Origin: Epiperipatus broadwayi | Lineage: Eukaryota > Onychophora > Udeonychophora > Euonychophora > Peripatidae | DNA length: 64,000 nucleotides | Direction of reading: 5' to 3' | Assembly (NCBI GenBank): GCA_028023455.1 | Contig: JAQFVV010012396.1 | Location: forward strand, 11,015,296 to 11,079,295 | In this document: in pieces, positions 1 to 10,659 of the stretch | Layout: every line of letters begins with the position of its first letter | Position numbering within the stretch: position 1 is the first letter of the stretch | Position numbers and translations under genes: made by a program | Notes under the pieces: generated by a model | The model's database searches: none | What the model saw: the letters and a program-made list of their open reading frames with translations, nothing else | Told to the model about the DNA's origin: nothing

Positions 1-790
1 TACTATATGAATAAACATATAGTAATAACAGCTGCAACGACAAGAACGTATGGAGTGGACATTAGGAATTTGCCCTGCTCGGTTCCTTTAAGGCCTCCAA
101 GAGGAATCAAAGGGTCTCCTTTCAGTTAATAGCAAACTCCTTTCTGCAGCCTGTGTGCCTTTATAATAGAGTATATGTCCACTTTTTAAATCAATTGTTT
201 CTTCTCCTTTTCTTCTAACTTCACAAAGTCCAATAATGTCCCATTTAATATAAGACAGTTCTTCTTCTAATTCTTGCAATCTTCCTTCACTTGAAAGTGA
301 GCTGCAGTTGTAAGTACCTAAATAAAAAGTCATCATCAAATGGCAGCCTGGGTCCGCAATCAGGGGATTCTTAGCACCCTCCGCCTTCGGCCACCAACCG
401 CTGCCTTGGTTGGTGACTTTACAGCCTCCTGGGAATAAGGGCCATGCTTTATTTTTGTCTGTCATAATTGTATATATGTATTGGAAAACTATTTATCATT
501 TACACAAACATTCATTCTGCCTTATCAGGCACTGAGAAGAAAGACCATGATGTTTCTTGATCTTAAACTCAGAGGTAAAAAGCCAATAAACTCACCACGC
601 TGGCTAATGTGTGTTGGTGAGCAGCCCATCCATGTTCGTATACTATATGAATAATCACATAGTAATAACAGCTGCAACGACAAGAACGTATGGAGTGGAC
701 ATAAGGAATTTGCCCTGCTCGGTTCCTTTAAGGCCTCCAAGAGGAATCAAAGGGTCTCCTTTCAGTTAATAGCAAACTCCTTTCTGCAGC
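1..790 (-). mobile_element. Tandemly duplicated 5' end of an RTE-like LINE
   Basis: Positions 1-150 and 641-790 are the same sequence with only a few differences, in direct orientation 640 bp apart. Read on the minus strand the order is 5' leader (790-466), start of an endonuclease reading frame (465 to about 152), then the leader again (150-1), so the 5' end of the element is repeated head to tail and runs off the window edge. A diverged copy of the same leader occurs at 14131-14300, upstream of a longer LINE copy on the same strand. This identifies the block as LINE 5' sequence and not a host gene. The junction at 790 abuts a PLE fragment. Confidence 0.7.
88..465 (-). pseudogene. N-terminal fragment of a LINE endonuclease (craniofacial development protein 2-like)
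   Basis: The 125-residue frame begins with a leader (MTDKNKAWPLFPGG) and then carries the start of an endonuclease/exonuclease/phosphatase domain: TYNCSSLSS, a helix ELEEELSYIKWDIIGLCEVRRKGEE, and SGHILYYKG. This series is typical of the LINE endonucleases often labelled craniofacial development protein 2-like in animal genomes. The catalytic E of LCEVR is present. After about residue 103 (near position 155) the frame runs into the duplicated 5' leader, so everything beyond the first strand-helix unit is missing and it cannot be active. The N-terminus is related to the frame at 13743-13961. The function is that of an element protein (target-site nicking), now lost. Confidence 0.75.
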
Positions 791-791
791 C

Positions 792-992
792 ACATCTTGA
801 TTTACTGATATATAATTTCTGACATCCACATGAAATCTCATAAATTACATTACTTCTTTGCAATTTAGGAATTATGCTTTTAGAATTATTAATCAATCGA
901 TTAACATTTGGAGGAACACAAAATGAAATATTATACTTTTCTTTAAATATATTCTTAATTAATTTAGATTGCATGTTATTTATAAATGGCAT
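792..992 (-). pseudogene. PLE C-terminal fragment, start of GIY-YIG domain
   Basis: The frame reads MPFINNMQSKLIKNIFKEKY, then NISFCVPPNVNRLINNSKS, KLQRSNVIYEISCGCQKLYISKS. The pattern of a linker after the reverse transcriptase, then a V-Y-x-I-x-C-x-C-x-x-x-Y-I segment, is the beginning of the GIY-YIG endonuclease of Penelope-like elements. The conserved G after YI is replaced by S. The frame then enters unrelated LINE leader sequence, so the catalytic arginine and glutamate regions are absent. Only 67 residues belong to the PLE. Confidence 0.6.
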
Positions 993-1096
993 AGATGTCC
1001 ATTTTTTATTATCTAAAGTAACTCTGCAAACTCTCTTCTTATATTGAACTCTTTGCTAATTAACTTTTAAAGGTTGGTTATGATAAAAACCAAATC

Positions 1097-1363
1097 TTGC
1101 ATACAGTAAATTCATTTAATAATAAGAAGAGAGTTTGCAGTGTTACTTTAGATAATAAAAAATGGACATCTATGCCATTTATAAATAACATGCAATCTAA
1201 ATTAATTAAGAATGTATTTAAAGAAAAGTATAATATTTCATTTCGTGTTCCTCCGAATGTTAATCGATTGATTAATAATTTTAAGAGTATAATTCCTAAA
1301 TTGCAAAGAAGTAATATAATTTATCAGATTTCATGTGGATGTCAGAAATTTATATATCGATGA
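1097..1363 (+). pseudogene. PLE C-terminal fragment, inverted copy
   Basis: This 88-residue frame matches the minus-strand copy at 792-992 nearly residue for residue (MPFINNMQSKLIKNVFKEKY; VIYEISCGCQK versus IIYQISCGCQK) and extends about 25 residues further upstream (SVTLDNKKWTS). It stops at IYR, just where the second half of the GIY-YIG motif should begin. The plus-strand sequence then continues without a gap into the noncoding tail that carries a hammerhead-like motif, so an internal deletion has joined the start of the nuclease to the 3' tail. Confidence 0.6.
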
Positions 1364-1374
1364 ATTGAGATGTT

Positions 1375-1429
1375 GATCTGGTCCAATTGATGAGTGCTAG
1401 TTCTGCATGAAATATGAACATTGGGCATC
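1375..1429 (+). ncRNA. Degenerate hammerhead ribozyme (family 1)
   Basis: The segment has GAUC and CCAA on the 5' side of stem I, a core TTGATGA (consensus CUGANGA, with the first base changed), a stem II hairpin GTGC...GCAT, then GAAA, a short stem III region, and TTGG plus ATC returning to stem I. The expected U before the cleavage base reads C, so this copy is probably inactive. It is clearly related to the better copies at 6300 and 10930. Confidence 0.5.
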
Positions 1430-1584
1430 ATATATATCTTTTTTGCATGTGTGTGGTCATGCTTATTAGTTGCTTGAGATGGAGGACAAGTAAACTAAAA
1501 AATCCTGAGTTTCAAATCCCTCTACTCACATACTACATTAGCATAGCAATTTATTCAGTAAATTTATATCTAGGTTATTAGTTG

Positions 1585-2952
1585 TTTTTTCCTCAGTGAT
1601 GAAAGTTTATTCATAAAAAAAACAGATACAAATACAGTTAGAAAAAGGTTTACAGGGGAGTGATTATATGATAAATTGAAATTTCAGAAGCAACATGGTA
1701 AGAGGGGAAGGATACATGTGAAAAGGGAATAGGAAGTGGAAAGGGGAAATGGCATGTAGTCCAGGCCAGTCCGAGATGCATGTCTTCATTGAGAAAGCAC
1801 TGCATAGGTCACAAACATTTGAATGAGTGAGTCCTATGACAGAGGCTGAGAGGATGGGAGTTGGAGGATTGCCCAAGTGTCTGTGAGGAGTGGAGGTGGG
1901 GCTAGTTTGGTATCTCTGGTTTTGAGAGAGCAAATTAGATCCAATAGCTTTTGATTCACTGAGTGTACTCTCTGGTCAAAAATAATGGCACATCGGAGCA
2001 ACCAGAGTGCATAGATGAGGAAAACTGATAATCTAATAGTTGCAAAGACCCCTGTTTCTATGGATTCTTGGAGGTTGAAGATGGTATTCCTGTGCAAGGA
2101 AAGGCAGGAGTTGATGACATGTCTCACTCCAAGCAGAAAGGGACATTTAAGTAGGAAGTGCTGGAGGGTTTCATTGTCAGTTTTACAGAGCTGGCATATG
2201 GGAGAGATCTTGGTGAAACCCCTATGGTTGACCAAAAATTGATTTGTGGGAAGGGAGTGAAGATTGATTTTGAGGAGGAAATCGAGGAATTTTGCCTCAA
2301 GGGACCATCTTTGAATTTGCGGATTAATTGAGCATTGGTAAGTTTGAGTAATGTAGGGGACACAATGGAGAAATCTGCGGTCTGATTGAAAACCTCCCAG
2401 TACATTAGTTTGCCACTGATGGATAGCATAATAAAGCCAGCCTTTTAAAGGATGTTGGCAATGAATGAGATCCATGATCTGGGCCTGCCACTGGGAGGAG
2501 GAGTGTCGGTGGGTGTGACAATGATATGCACAATGTTGGCAGGAAAGTGACTTAGGAGTGTGAAGATAATGTTGTGAGATCTCTGGATCAGAAGAGTGTC
2601 AATGGAGTGGCCCAACCCATTGAGGTTTTTAGGAAAACAAGTTCTTTTTAGGCTGATGGCTACCACCTTTCTGCCCCAGAGAAAATGGGTGAAAAGGGAA
2701 TTGATTTTGGATATAAAGGAATGTGTAGGTAGAACAATGGGGAGGTAATAGGCTATTTTAGGAAACACTAGAAGATTGAGGAGGGTGACTTTCCCATAAA
2801 GGGAGAGGTAGATGCCTGTGATAGCACTGAGGGTGGATGATATGCTTTGATACAGTGTGGTTTGGACCCATATTAGTCAATTCTGGAATCATGAGATTTA
2901 TTATATGTGCACTGTCTTTTATTGGGAAACAAAATTCAAAATCTTCTGCCAA
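1585..2952 (-). pseudogene. L1/Tx1-like LINE, 3' part of ORF2
   Basis: Three overlapping minus-strand frames (2952-2758, 2768-2445, 2475-1834) give the C-terminal part of a LINE reverse transcriptase protein. Recognisable pieces are YGKVTLLN, VFPKIAYYLPIVLPTHSFISK, INSLFTHFLWGRK, and a zinc-finger-like CQLCKTDNETLQHFLLKCPF near residue 115 of the longest frame. This order is typical of L1/Tx1-type ORF2 proteins downstream of the polymerase core. At least two frameshifts separate the pieces. The 3' end has an AATAAA-type signal (minus strand) and an A-rich tail near 1585-1625. The polymerase and endonuclease parts are absent. The 5' boundary at about 2952 touches another LINE on the same strand. 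Confidence 0.75.
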
Positions 2953-2956
2953 ATTT

Positions 2957-5280
2957 CTATGACATTCAGTGTTACTTTTTCAAAGACATTTACATCAATA
3001 AGAGAATACATTACAGAACATGTTCAACAATTTATAATCAATGAATCAATAGTATTCTGTCCAATGGACAGTCCAGAGAGTAGTACATCAATCCATCCAT
3101 TCTTCCATTCCATTCTCTTCCTTGCCTACTTCTTCAATTCCACATAAGTCTCCAAATCTCTTATATCATCCAATAATGCCAATCTCTTTCATCCTATCTT
3201 TTTATTTTCACACAGCATTCCCTCCAAAACAACTTTCATTAAACTATAATTTCTTCTTAATATGTCCAATCCAGTTTCTCTTTCTCTCTCTGATGTTCTC
3301 AATCAATCTTCTTTCCTCATTTACTCTTTTCAAAACTTCATTTGTTATTTTACATTTTCTCCATGTCCCCAACTAAAGGCTTTCAATTGTTTCTTAATTC
3401 CATTACTCAGTGTCCATGTCTCTCAACCATACATTAATACACTCCACACATAACATCACATTTAAATAATCTTTTCCTTAATTCTCTTTCCAAACGTCCA
3501 CAAAATATTTTATTTCTCTTCACAAATGTCTCTTTTGCTAATGCTATACTTCTTTTAACTTCATCTTCATTTCTTCCATCCTCACTCAACTAACTACCCA
3601 AATATCTAAATCCTTTCACCTGTTGAACCATATATCACAAATTCCAATTTGCAGTGTTTTTGCATTTCTCCCTATCCATAACCATTTAGTCTTTTCAATA
3701 TTAATCTTCATTCCATATGCCATACAATCTTCTTCCAATTTATTCAATGTATTCTAAAGACCCTTTTCCTCATCAGCAGTAAGAGCCATATTATCTGCAA
3801 ACCTTATACACCTTATTACTCTTCCACCACCATTTGCTCTTCCACAGTCCAAATAATTATTTAGCATGTCTTCTAAATAAATATTAAACAGAACAGGTGA
3901 CATACTACATCCTTGCCTAACTCCACTTTCTATATTTATTCCATCAGTTTCCTTACTCCCAAATTTAATTCTTATTCTTGGACCATTATACAGATTCCAA
4001 GTCAGCCTTCTTTCTTTCCAAAATATTCCTTTATCTGTTAAGATGAACATAAGTTTATTCCAGACTACTCTATAAAATGCCTTTTCCAAATCCACAAAAC
4101 ATACACCAATTCCTTTATCTTTTTCAATATATTTTTCCGCAAATATTTTAACAATATCAATAGCATCTCTTGTGTTTTTTCCTTTCTGAAAACCAAACTG
4201 TTCTTTTTCAATATAATAAACTACCCATAAATTCTTTAGATAACAAACTTATTGTTCTATACTTTTCAAATTTAGCAGCTTTCTTCTTTTTAGCAATTGA
4301 AATCATTATAAATCACTAGTTTATATCAAATTGCAAAGTCCAACTATTTCCTTCATAGTAAATTCTCCCATTTCTTCATTTGTGCAAGTGACTTTCTTAC
4401 TTCATCTGGCAATATGTCCATACCTTATTATCTATTTCAACATCTTCCTCATTTTCAAGTTCATAATTAATTAAATTATTTCCTCTATTATACAGACACT
4501 GAAGATATTCTTTCCATCTTTGTAATATATCATTGCTATCAGTTAATCTCTTTCCATTCTTATCTGCAATCTCACTTGCTACCCATATCTTTTTCTCCCA
4601 AATGATATTTTGTATTCTATCAAATACCAAATCATATCTTTTCATCTGCTGAACCCTTTCTATCTCTTTACATTCTTGCTCTAACTGTTTCTCTTCTTAG
4701 TTCATTATTAAATCTTCTATATGCCTTTTGCCCTTCCTCAGTATTTACATTCTTCCATCATCTTCATACTTCCATCTTTTCCAACATACCTTCAAGTATC
4801 CAAGGTTGTTTAGTTTTCCTTACATGAATAATACCTATTTCATTTTTTTGCTGTTTTCATGAATCCTTTTTTAATTCTATTCCAACACTCATCAGGGCTA
4901 CTAATATGTTTCCCATCCTGAACAATCCTTTTAAATTTATTTTCACATAACAAAACAAATTTTCCTTTTTCCATGTCTCAATTTATCCAAGTTCCATCTT
5001 GCATATCTTTTCCCTCTTTTAATTTTTTTTAAACTCAACTTTAATTTAGCCATAACCAAATTATGATCTGAATCTATATCAGCACCGAGCAAAGCATGTG
5101 AACCCTTAATAGCATTCTTATATCTATTCTGAATCAATATACAATCAATTTGATAAGGTTCTCTGTCACCTGGAGCTTTCTATGTATACAATCTTCTAAT
5201 ACGATTTTTAAAACAAGTGTTTGCAATGACAAACCCATTCTCCATCATTACTTTTTTCAAAGAAGATATTGTCCTACAGT
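2957..5280 (-). pseudogene. RTE-like LINE, endonuclease C-terminus and reverse transcriptase
   Basis: Reading the minus strand from 5280: ANTCFKNRIRRLYT, APGDREPYQIDCIL, then GADIDSDHNLVMAKLKLSLK (4943-5137), the SDH region that closes the endonuclease fold. Next comes a linker (4397-4645, NGKRLTDSNDILQRWKEYLQ) and the polymerase (3754-4095) with DLEKAFYRVVWNKL, SGVRQGCSMSPVLFNIYLED, and RFADNMALTADEEKGL. The catalytic box reads FADN in place of FADD, so even the best-preserved segment is dead. Stops and frameshifts occur throughout. The C-terminal tail (about 3750-2957) is hardly readable. It belongs to the same family as 88-465. Confidence 0.8.
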
Positions 5281-5649
5281 GGGATATTTAAAAGTTATAT
5301 TATTACACAAACAGAAATACAACAAATGATCACAATAACAAGATTTTAGTTTCCAGATTTCATATCTATTATTTTAAGTTTGACTATGACAACCAGCAAT
5401 CTTTAATATTTAAGAATGAGCTCAAAGACATTTTACACACTACTCAAATTAATGTTAACAAAACAAAATAACTTCCAAAACAATACATTTACATGATCAT
5501 TTTTTATTGTAACTATTTAATAATTTTTAGAAATGATGAATCATTTAACAGGGCTTTGAATAATTATGTAACTAAAAATGTTTCACATATGGGAAAAAAC
5601 AATAAAAAATATCTTCTATTTTATTGTGAATAGATGCATTGCACTACAT

Positions 5650-5788
5650 GTTCGTCTGATCAATAGTTTATAAAAATAATAGTTTGGTGACTTTAATTTA
5701 AGGTATTATTTTTATATATGTTCATCTGATCAATAGTTTATAAAAATAATACTTTGATGACTTTAATTTATGGTATTATTTTTATTTA
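5650..5788. repeat. Tandem duplication, 70-bp unit
   Basis: Two adjacent units start at 5650 and 5720 (TTCGTCTGATCAATAG and TTCATCTGATCAATAG) and share about 90% identity. They are noncoding and AT-rich. Confidence 0.75.
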
Positions 5789-5830
5789 TAAGACAGAAAC
5801 AATCATTTATGAATAAATTAAAAGTTACTA

Positions 5831-6505
5831 TATATGTATCATATAGGGTATATGAGCACAAACTTTCACATGACCCACCACCCTCCACTCTATCTCATAA
5901 CACTGATACACTTGAACACATATATGAGATAGAGTGGAGAGTGGTGGGTCGTGTGAAAGTCTGTGCTCATATACCCTATATATTACATATATAGACACAG
6001 GTATATAATAAGCCTGTGTTTCAGTTATCACATAGCAGAGATGTCTGCCCATCCCTTGTATATGTATTAAATGGATTATGTCCTGTACATGAGGGGGCAG
6101 ATTGACCTTAGGTCAACATGGTTAGGATAAGAATCTCAGCCTTAGGATTGCCTTTGAGCATTCCATCATCAGATTTTCAATTGGATGGACGTTTGAAGAG
6201 TTGGAGTGTGGAGTAGATTGAAGCCTGTCCATTAAAGTATGAAGATTGGCTATCTTACTATATATCTGAGCACTTATAGCATATATATGTAGAGATGATA
6301 ATCTGAACCAACTGATGATTGCTGGTTTAGCATGAAATACGTATAATGGTGATTATTTATCTTTTCAACATATATGTGTTCAAGTGCATCAGTGTTATGA
6401 GATAGAGTGGAGAATGGTGGATCGTGTGAAAGTCTGTGCTCATATACCCTATGTATTACATATATAGACACAGGTATATAAGCCTGTGTTTCAGTTATTA
6501 TATAT
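5831..6505 (+). repeat. Tandem and fold-back repeat with hammerhead motif
   Basis: Arms 5831-5899 and 5923-5991 form an almost perfect 69-bp inverted repeat with a 23-bp loop. The right-arm sequence recurs in direct orientation at 6375-6505 with an offset of 473 bp, and the unique segment between (about 6030-6370) is shared with 10660-11015. The whole is an inverted partial copy, a complete monomer and a partial second monomer. This arrangement resembles the pLTRs of Penelope-like elements and tandem retrozymes. A hammerhead motif sits at 6300-6354. The frames at 5770-6471 are by-products of the palindrome. Confidence 0.6.
6300..6354 (+). ncRNA. Hammerhead ribozyme (family 1), stem II closing pair lost
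   Basis: Stem I is formed by AATC (6300-6303) with GATT (6351-6354), and by CCAA with ATGG, with an internal loop between. The core CTGATGA is at 6312-6318, stem II TTGCT/AGCAT with loop GGTTT at 6319-6333, GAAA at 6334-6337, a self-complementary TACGTA (6338-6343), then T-A as the expected cleavage dinucleotide. The first stem II pair is U-U and one stem I pair is A-A, so activity may be weak. A palindromic stem III suggests action as a dimer. Confidence 0.65.
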
Positions 6506-6925
6506 GTATCATATAAATAAGCAATGTGTAATATATAAAGATTAATAAATAAATAAACCAGCTAATGTTATATGTAGTAAATAAACATTGTTTAAATATT
6601 TATTAATCAAAGAAAAAAAATCTTTATCTAGGATTCAAACTTTGCCATAAACAGCTTCCTCATTTAGATATCAGCCCTTGTCATTCTTAATTTGATAAAT
6701 ATGATTAAACTTTATATAATAAATCAATAATGTAATATTTAATGCAGACATAGAGATGTGACTGGCAACATATTTTAAAAGATCTTTATTCTTTACATTA
6801 ACTAATGATTACTGAACCATATAATTTTGGCCTAACTATCATATTAGGAATGAGAGATAAAAGTTTATGAGGGGTCTTTGAGAATAAGTTATTAGATGTT
6901 GTCAAAAATAACAAAAGTTTGTATG
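6506..6925. other. No gene seen
   Basis: AT-rich sequence between the hammerhead repeat and the hAT element. I see no coding or structural signal. Confidence 0.5.
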
Positions 6926-6933
6926 GTTTAGAT

Positions 6934-9027
6934 CAGGGGTGGACAATTGTTTTGGCTCGGGGCCACTTTGTGGAAGTGGAGGACCGCACCTTTTAAAATG
7001 ATTACATTCATTAGTTAACATTGCATTTCAGAAAAGGTATAAATTGTACCATAAAAATCAATAAATTAACTAAAATAGTGACAGTTTTATTCAATTTATT
7101 CAATTTATTTATTGTGCTATTTCATATCATCTATAGCTGCAAGCCATTTAATTTTAGAATCAGTTTAATGAGACAAATGTACTCTATCAGACGTTTCTAC
7201 ATTTTTTTTTTAAATCAGGAGTGTGATTGCTTGTTGAGATTCTCCTCACAACTGGCAAGTTAATGTCTGCCAAAGAGCATCTATACTTACTCTTGTTGAT
7301 CTTCAAGCAAGTAAAACTTTTCTCACAAATATATGTAGACCTAAATATAGAGAACATTTCCCCAGCAAATTTCTTCATATATGGAAATTTTTCAGTAGAC
7401 AAAGAATTGTAAAAGTCAACTAATATCACAGCATTAAACATTTCTTTCACAGTGTGATATGACTGCATGTCAATAAGTTCAGGCTGCAGCTCCTTAGGTG
7501 CTGTGTCAATATAAGCAGTGATGGGATAAGAGAGCAAATTAAGTTTAGATTCAATTTTCTTGTGACCTCATCCTCCAAACTCTGCAGATGATCCCTAATC
7601 TTAGCAGAAACACTTTCAGGCACTTTCTGTTTTCCTAATAAAGGGAAATGACAAAAATAGCCTTCACCTGCTTGCCTTGCAAATAGACCTATTTTTCTTT
7701 GAATAATTTTACATGCTTCCACATTTCATGTGCAAATAATCCCTTTCCCTGCATTGTCACATTCAGTTCATTCAATTTCTCAAATACATCATCTCATATA
7801 TTCATTCCTCACATCCTATTTTGGTAATGAAATCATGAGATATCTCCTTCATGTCCAGAAATAAGAGGATTTCATTCTGCAATGCCCATACTCTTTTTAT
7901 AACTTTGCCCATGCTCAACCACCTCACACTGTTATGGTAAATTACATCTTCATATTCTGCCTCCCCATCCTCAAGAAAAGATTTGAACTGTTGATGCCAG
8001 TGCAAGACAAGATATCACTGGCTGTCTCTTGTGCTTATAACTTGTTTTTAAAAGTTTAACCATACCCACATTTTTTCCACTAAAAGCTCTGGCCCCATTT
8101 GTTGTAATGCTTGCCATTTTGTTCCAGGCCAAGCCACTTTTCTCCACACAATTCACAACACACTCAAACAATTCCTGACCAGTGATTCTATCTTTCATTG
8201 ATTATAGGCCAAGTAATTCCTCTGTCATGATGAAATGTTCATTAATTCCAAGGATAAAGATGAGTAACTTGCAGTGTCTTCATTATTTGTGCTCTCATCC
8301 AGTGCCAAAGAAAACCAAACAAAATCTTTGCTCACAGTCTTCAGCTGTTCTGTGAACCTGTCACTAATTGAGTCAATGCACCAGACTATAGTCCTTCTTG
8401 ACAATGAAATGCTTTCAAATTTGCTTCTCACATCAGGACACAATATACTTGCACACTCTATCATTCATTGCTTAATAAACTTGCCATCTGAAAAAGGTTT
8501 GTTGCATTTAGCAAGGTTGTAGTCTATGATGAAACTTGCTTCTGTAGTGCTATTTTGAAGTGTTGATTGCTTTGTAAATAATGTTTTGTTGCTTCTTCAG
8601 TCTTTTCACGCACTCCACAGCTTTTATTTTGTGTTCTTCCTTGGAAGGTTTGCAGCCAAATTCATTGGTGTCATTTCATATTGTACTCCTTAAATATGGC
8701 TATCGTTTCATGAAACACACTGCTTTATTCCCTATATTACCAAAGAAATATTTGTTTGTCCATTCTTCATCAAACACATGACATTCATCACTGATTTTAC
8801 ATTTTTGTGGAGGGTAGGTTGCATTAAAGTTGGAAATTTATACATTTGCTGTTGCAAAGACAAAATTGAAATTAACCAGATCAAATGGAAAGCACTGCAC
8901 ATCGTATCTACACTGCGCATGATTATTGACATGGCCGTCCTAGTGAAAAATACAAGATGAATCTTCAGTCGCACACGGGAAAGAAATCTCAGTTCAAGGT
9001 TACCAGGCCGTTATTTGCCCATCCCTG
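6934..9027 (-). mobile_element. hAT DNA transposon with terminal inverted repeats
   Basis: The ends read CAGGGGTGGACAA (plus strand from 6934) and, on the minus strand from 9027, CAGGGATGGGCAA, a typical hAT terminal inverted repeat. The flanking octamers GTTTAGAT (6926-6933) and TCTTAAAT (9028-9035) agree at five of eight positions, consistent with a decayed 8-bp target-site duplication. The 2.1 kb interior encodes a broken transposase on the minus strand. The length and ends suggest a complete element, not a fragment. Confidence 0.8.
7187..8974 (-). pseudogene. Broken hAT transposase (ZBED/GTF2IRD2-like)
   Basis: Minus-strand pieces follow the order of the family. Near 8790-8700 a BED-finger-like region reads ECHVFDEEWTNKYFF. 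8464-8225 gives CASILCPDVRSKFESISLSR and DFVWFSLALDESTN (the first catalytic aspartate region). 8198-7971 gives NCVEKSGLAWNKMASITTNG and GKNVGMVKLL. 8005-7802 gives NSVRWLSMGKVIKRVWALQ. 7722-7447 and 7537-7187 give the insertion and the dimerisation region IFRSTYICEKSFTCLKINKS. This order is that of GTF2IRD2/ZBED5-type domesticated or wild hAT proteins. At least five frameshifts or stops break the frame, so it is dead. In living copies the protein cuts and pastes the element. Confidence 0.85.
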
Positions 9028-9035
9028 TCTTAAAT

Positions 9036-10659
9036 AATATGTATGCATATATTTTTCCTTTTTAAAAAAATTATTAAAAAAGATATTAATTTGTTGTTAG
9101 TAGATTCATTCCTATGGTAGTTATTTATTACATATAATGTTTAATTACCAACAAGAAGTTCATTATTGATATCTAATGCAATACAGAAGCATCTCACAAT
9201 AATGATTAGTTAGAGAGCAGATCCTCATTATTAAATTAATATTGTCATTATATGATGATAGCTTTTTCTCTACTCAATAATTTATAGAGAGAGAAAGTAA
9301 TACTGGGTCTTATTATATATTTAGTGCACATCAGCATTAAGCTGAAAAAGGGTAAAATAAATTCATTGCTTATTCTTAAAATATATATTTCGTTACTTAA
9401 TTTAGTGGCTTAGGAATATAATTTTAAAAATAAATAGATTTTAAATACTGCTATTGAAAATGGTCAAATTGTGAGAATAGCTATTATTCTGAAATATTAC
9501 TGCAGTCTCGCTCTACTTTCAAATATATAATAATATAATTACTAAAGCTGTCTAAGGTTGCATTCTTTTTATGACAAATAAATTTGCAAGTACTCTATTA
9601 TCTGCTGCTCATTATTATAGATTGTCCATTTGCAGAATCGGTCATAATTCCCAAATTTATATAGCATAAAAGACATTACAGATAGCTTGAATATTGTTAA
9701 TGATAAAATCACTTTATTGTAGTAAATAGTCTTGTCAAAAAAAAACTCCCCAGTAACAGAAAAATTTCCATATGCAAATTTAAAACAAAAACTTTTGCTC
9801 AATAGCAAGCTATTATAATCGTTGAGCTAACTTATTGGCGCTACCATTAATAATCAAATTACATTATTTCGAAGACATTTAACTACAATCTAAAATTTCT
9901 AAGACTTTGAGTATATATTTTTTAAGACAAATGTTAATATTACTACAAATAAAATATAAAAAGTGACTTTAAAAATAATATATATATAATTAAAAAAGAA
10001 TGTAGAAAAAAATAATTAATAAACAATTTATGATAAATTTTGGGGAAATGCCAATTTCAGCAAGATGTTTGAGTGGGTGGAAATTGAAAAAACAAAAACA
10101 AAACTTATCTAAACAAAACTGAATATTAATATTTATTTAAAGTCCTTTAGTAGTCATCATGTGATTTATTATGTAATAAATGCTGTTAATCTGTTTGTAT
10201 ACTCTATTAATTTTTATTTTTAATAAACTAGTCATAATAATTATATTTATAAAACACATACTCGTTACTTTAAGTAATTTTCAGGCGCATAGTCTTAAGG
10301 TTATAGCCTTAATAAATATTAAACTAGTCATGTATATATTTAAACATACATATATATTATTTAATTGAAAAATAGCAATTCTTTTGAATCAATTTTTTTT
10401 TTTTTAATTCTAATTATTTTGCAAATGCTTTTATCTTTTTGTTTAAACCACATTACAAATTCGCATTCTTAGAGTACTTATTTTTAATATGTATTTCAGC
10501 CATAATTTACTACATTATAATTACATTATAGGAAGTAAAATTTAATTAAAAGAAGATATATATTCTTTATATAATAGCAAAAAGTGTAGACTCTCATGTC
10601 ATAACATTTAACACATTGAAAATCTGATGAACAGTGTATTAATTTAATATTGATATGAA
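9036..10659. other. No gene seen
   Basis: AT-rich spacer with short homopolymer and ATAT runs. A 79-residue minus-strand frame at 9569-9808 has no motif I recognise and is within what chance gives in a window this size. Confidence 0.5.

Larger units (their letters stand above)
792..1363. mobile_element. Inverted pair of Penelope-like element fragments
   Basis: About 245 bp at 800-1045 (minus strand) is repeated in inverted orientation at 1115-1363 (plus strand) at roughly 90% identity, with a loop of about 70 bp. Both arms encode the same protein segment, which ends in a GIY-YIG-type motif. Head-to-head truncated copies are a known habit of Penelope-like elements. The left arm joins LINE leader sequence at about 790; the right arm runs straight into a hammerhead-like tail at 1375. 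Confidence 0.65.

Noticed and set aside
5770-6471. Several 65-74-residue frames with shared peptide YRVYEHKLSHDPP
   Set aside because: They are translations of the inverted and direct repeat copies, on both strands, and not separate genes.
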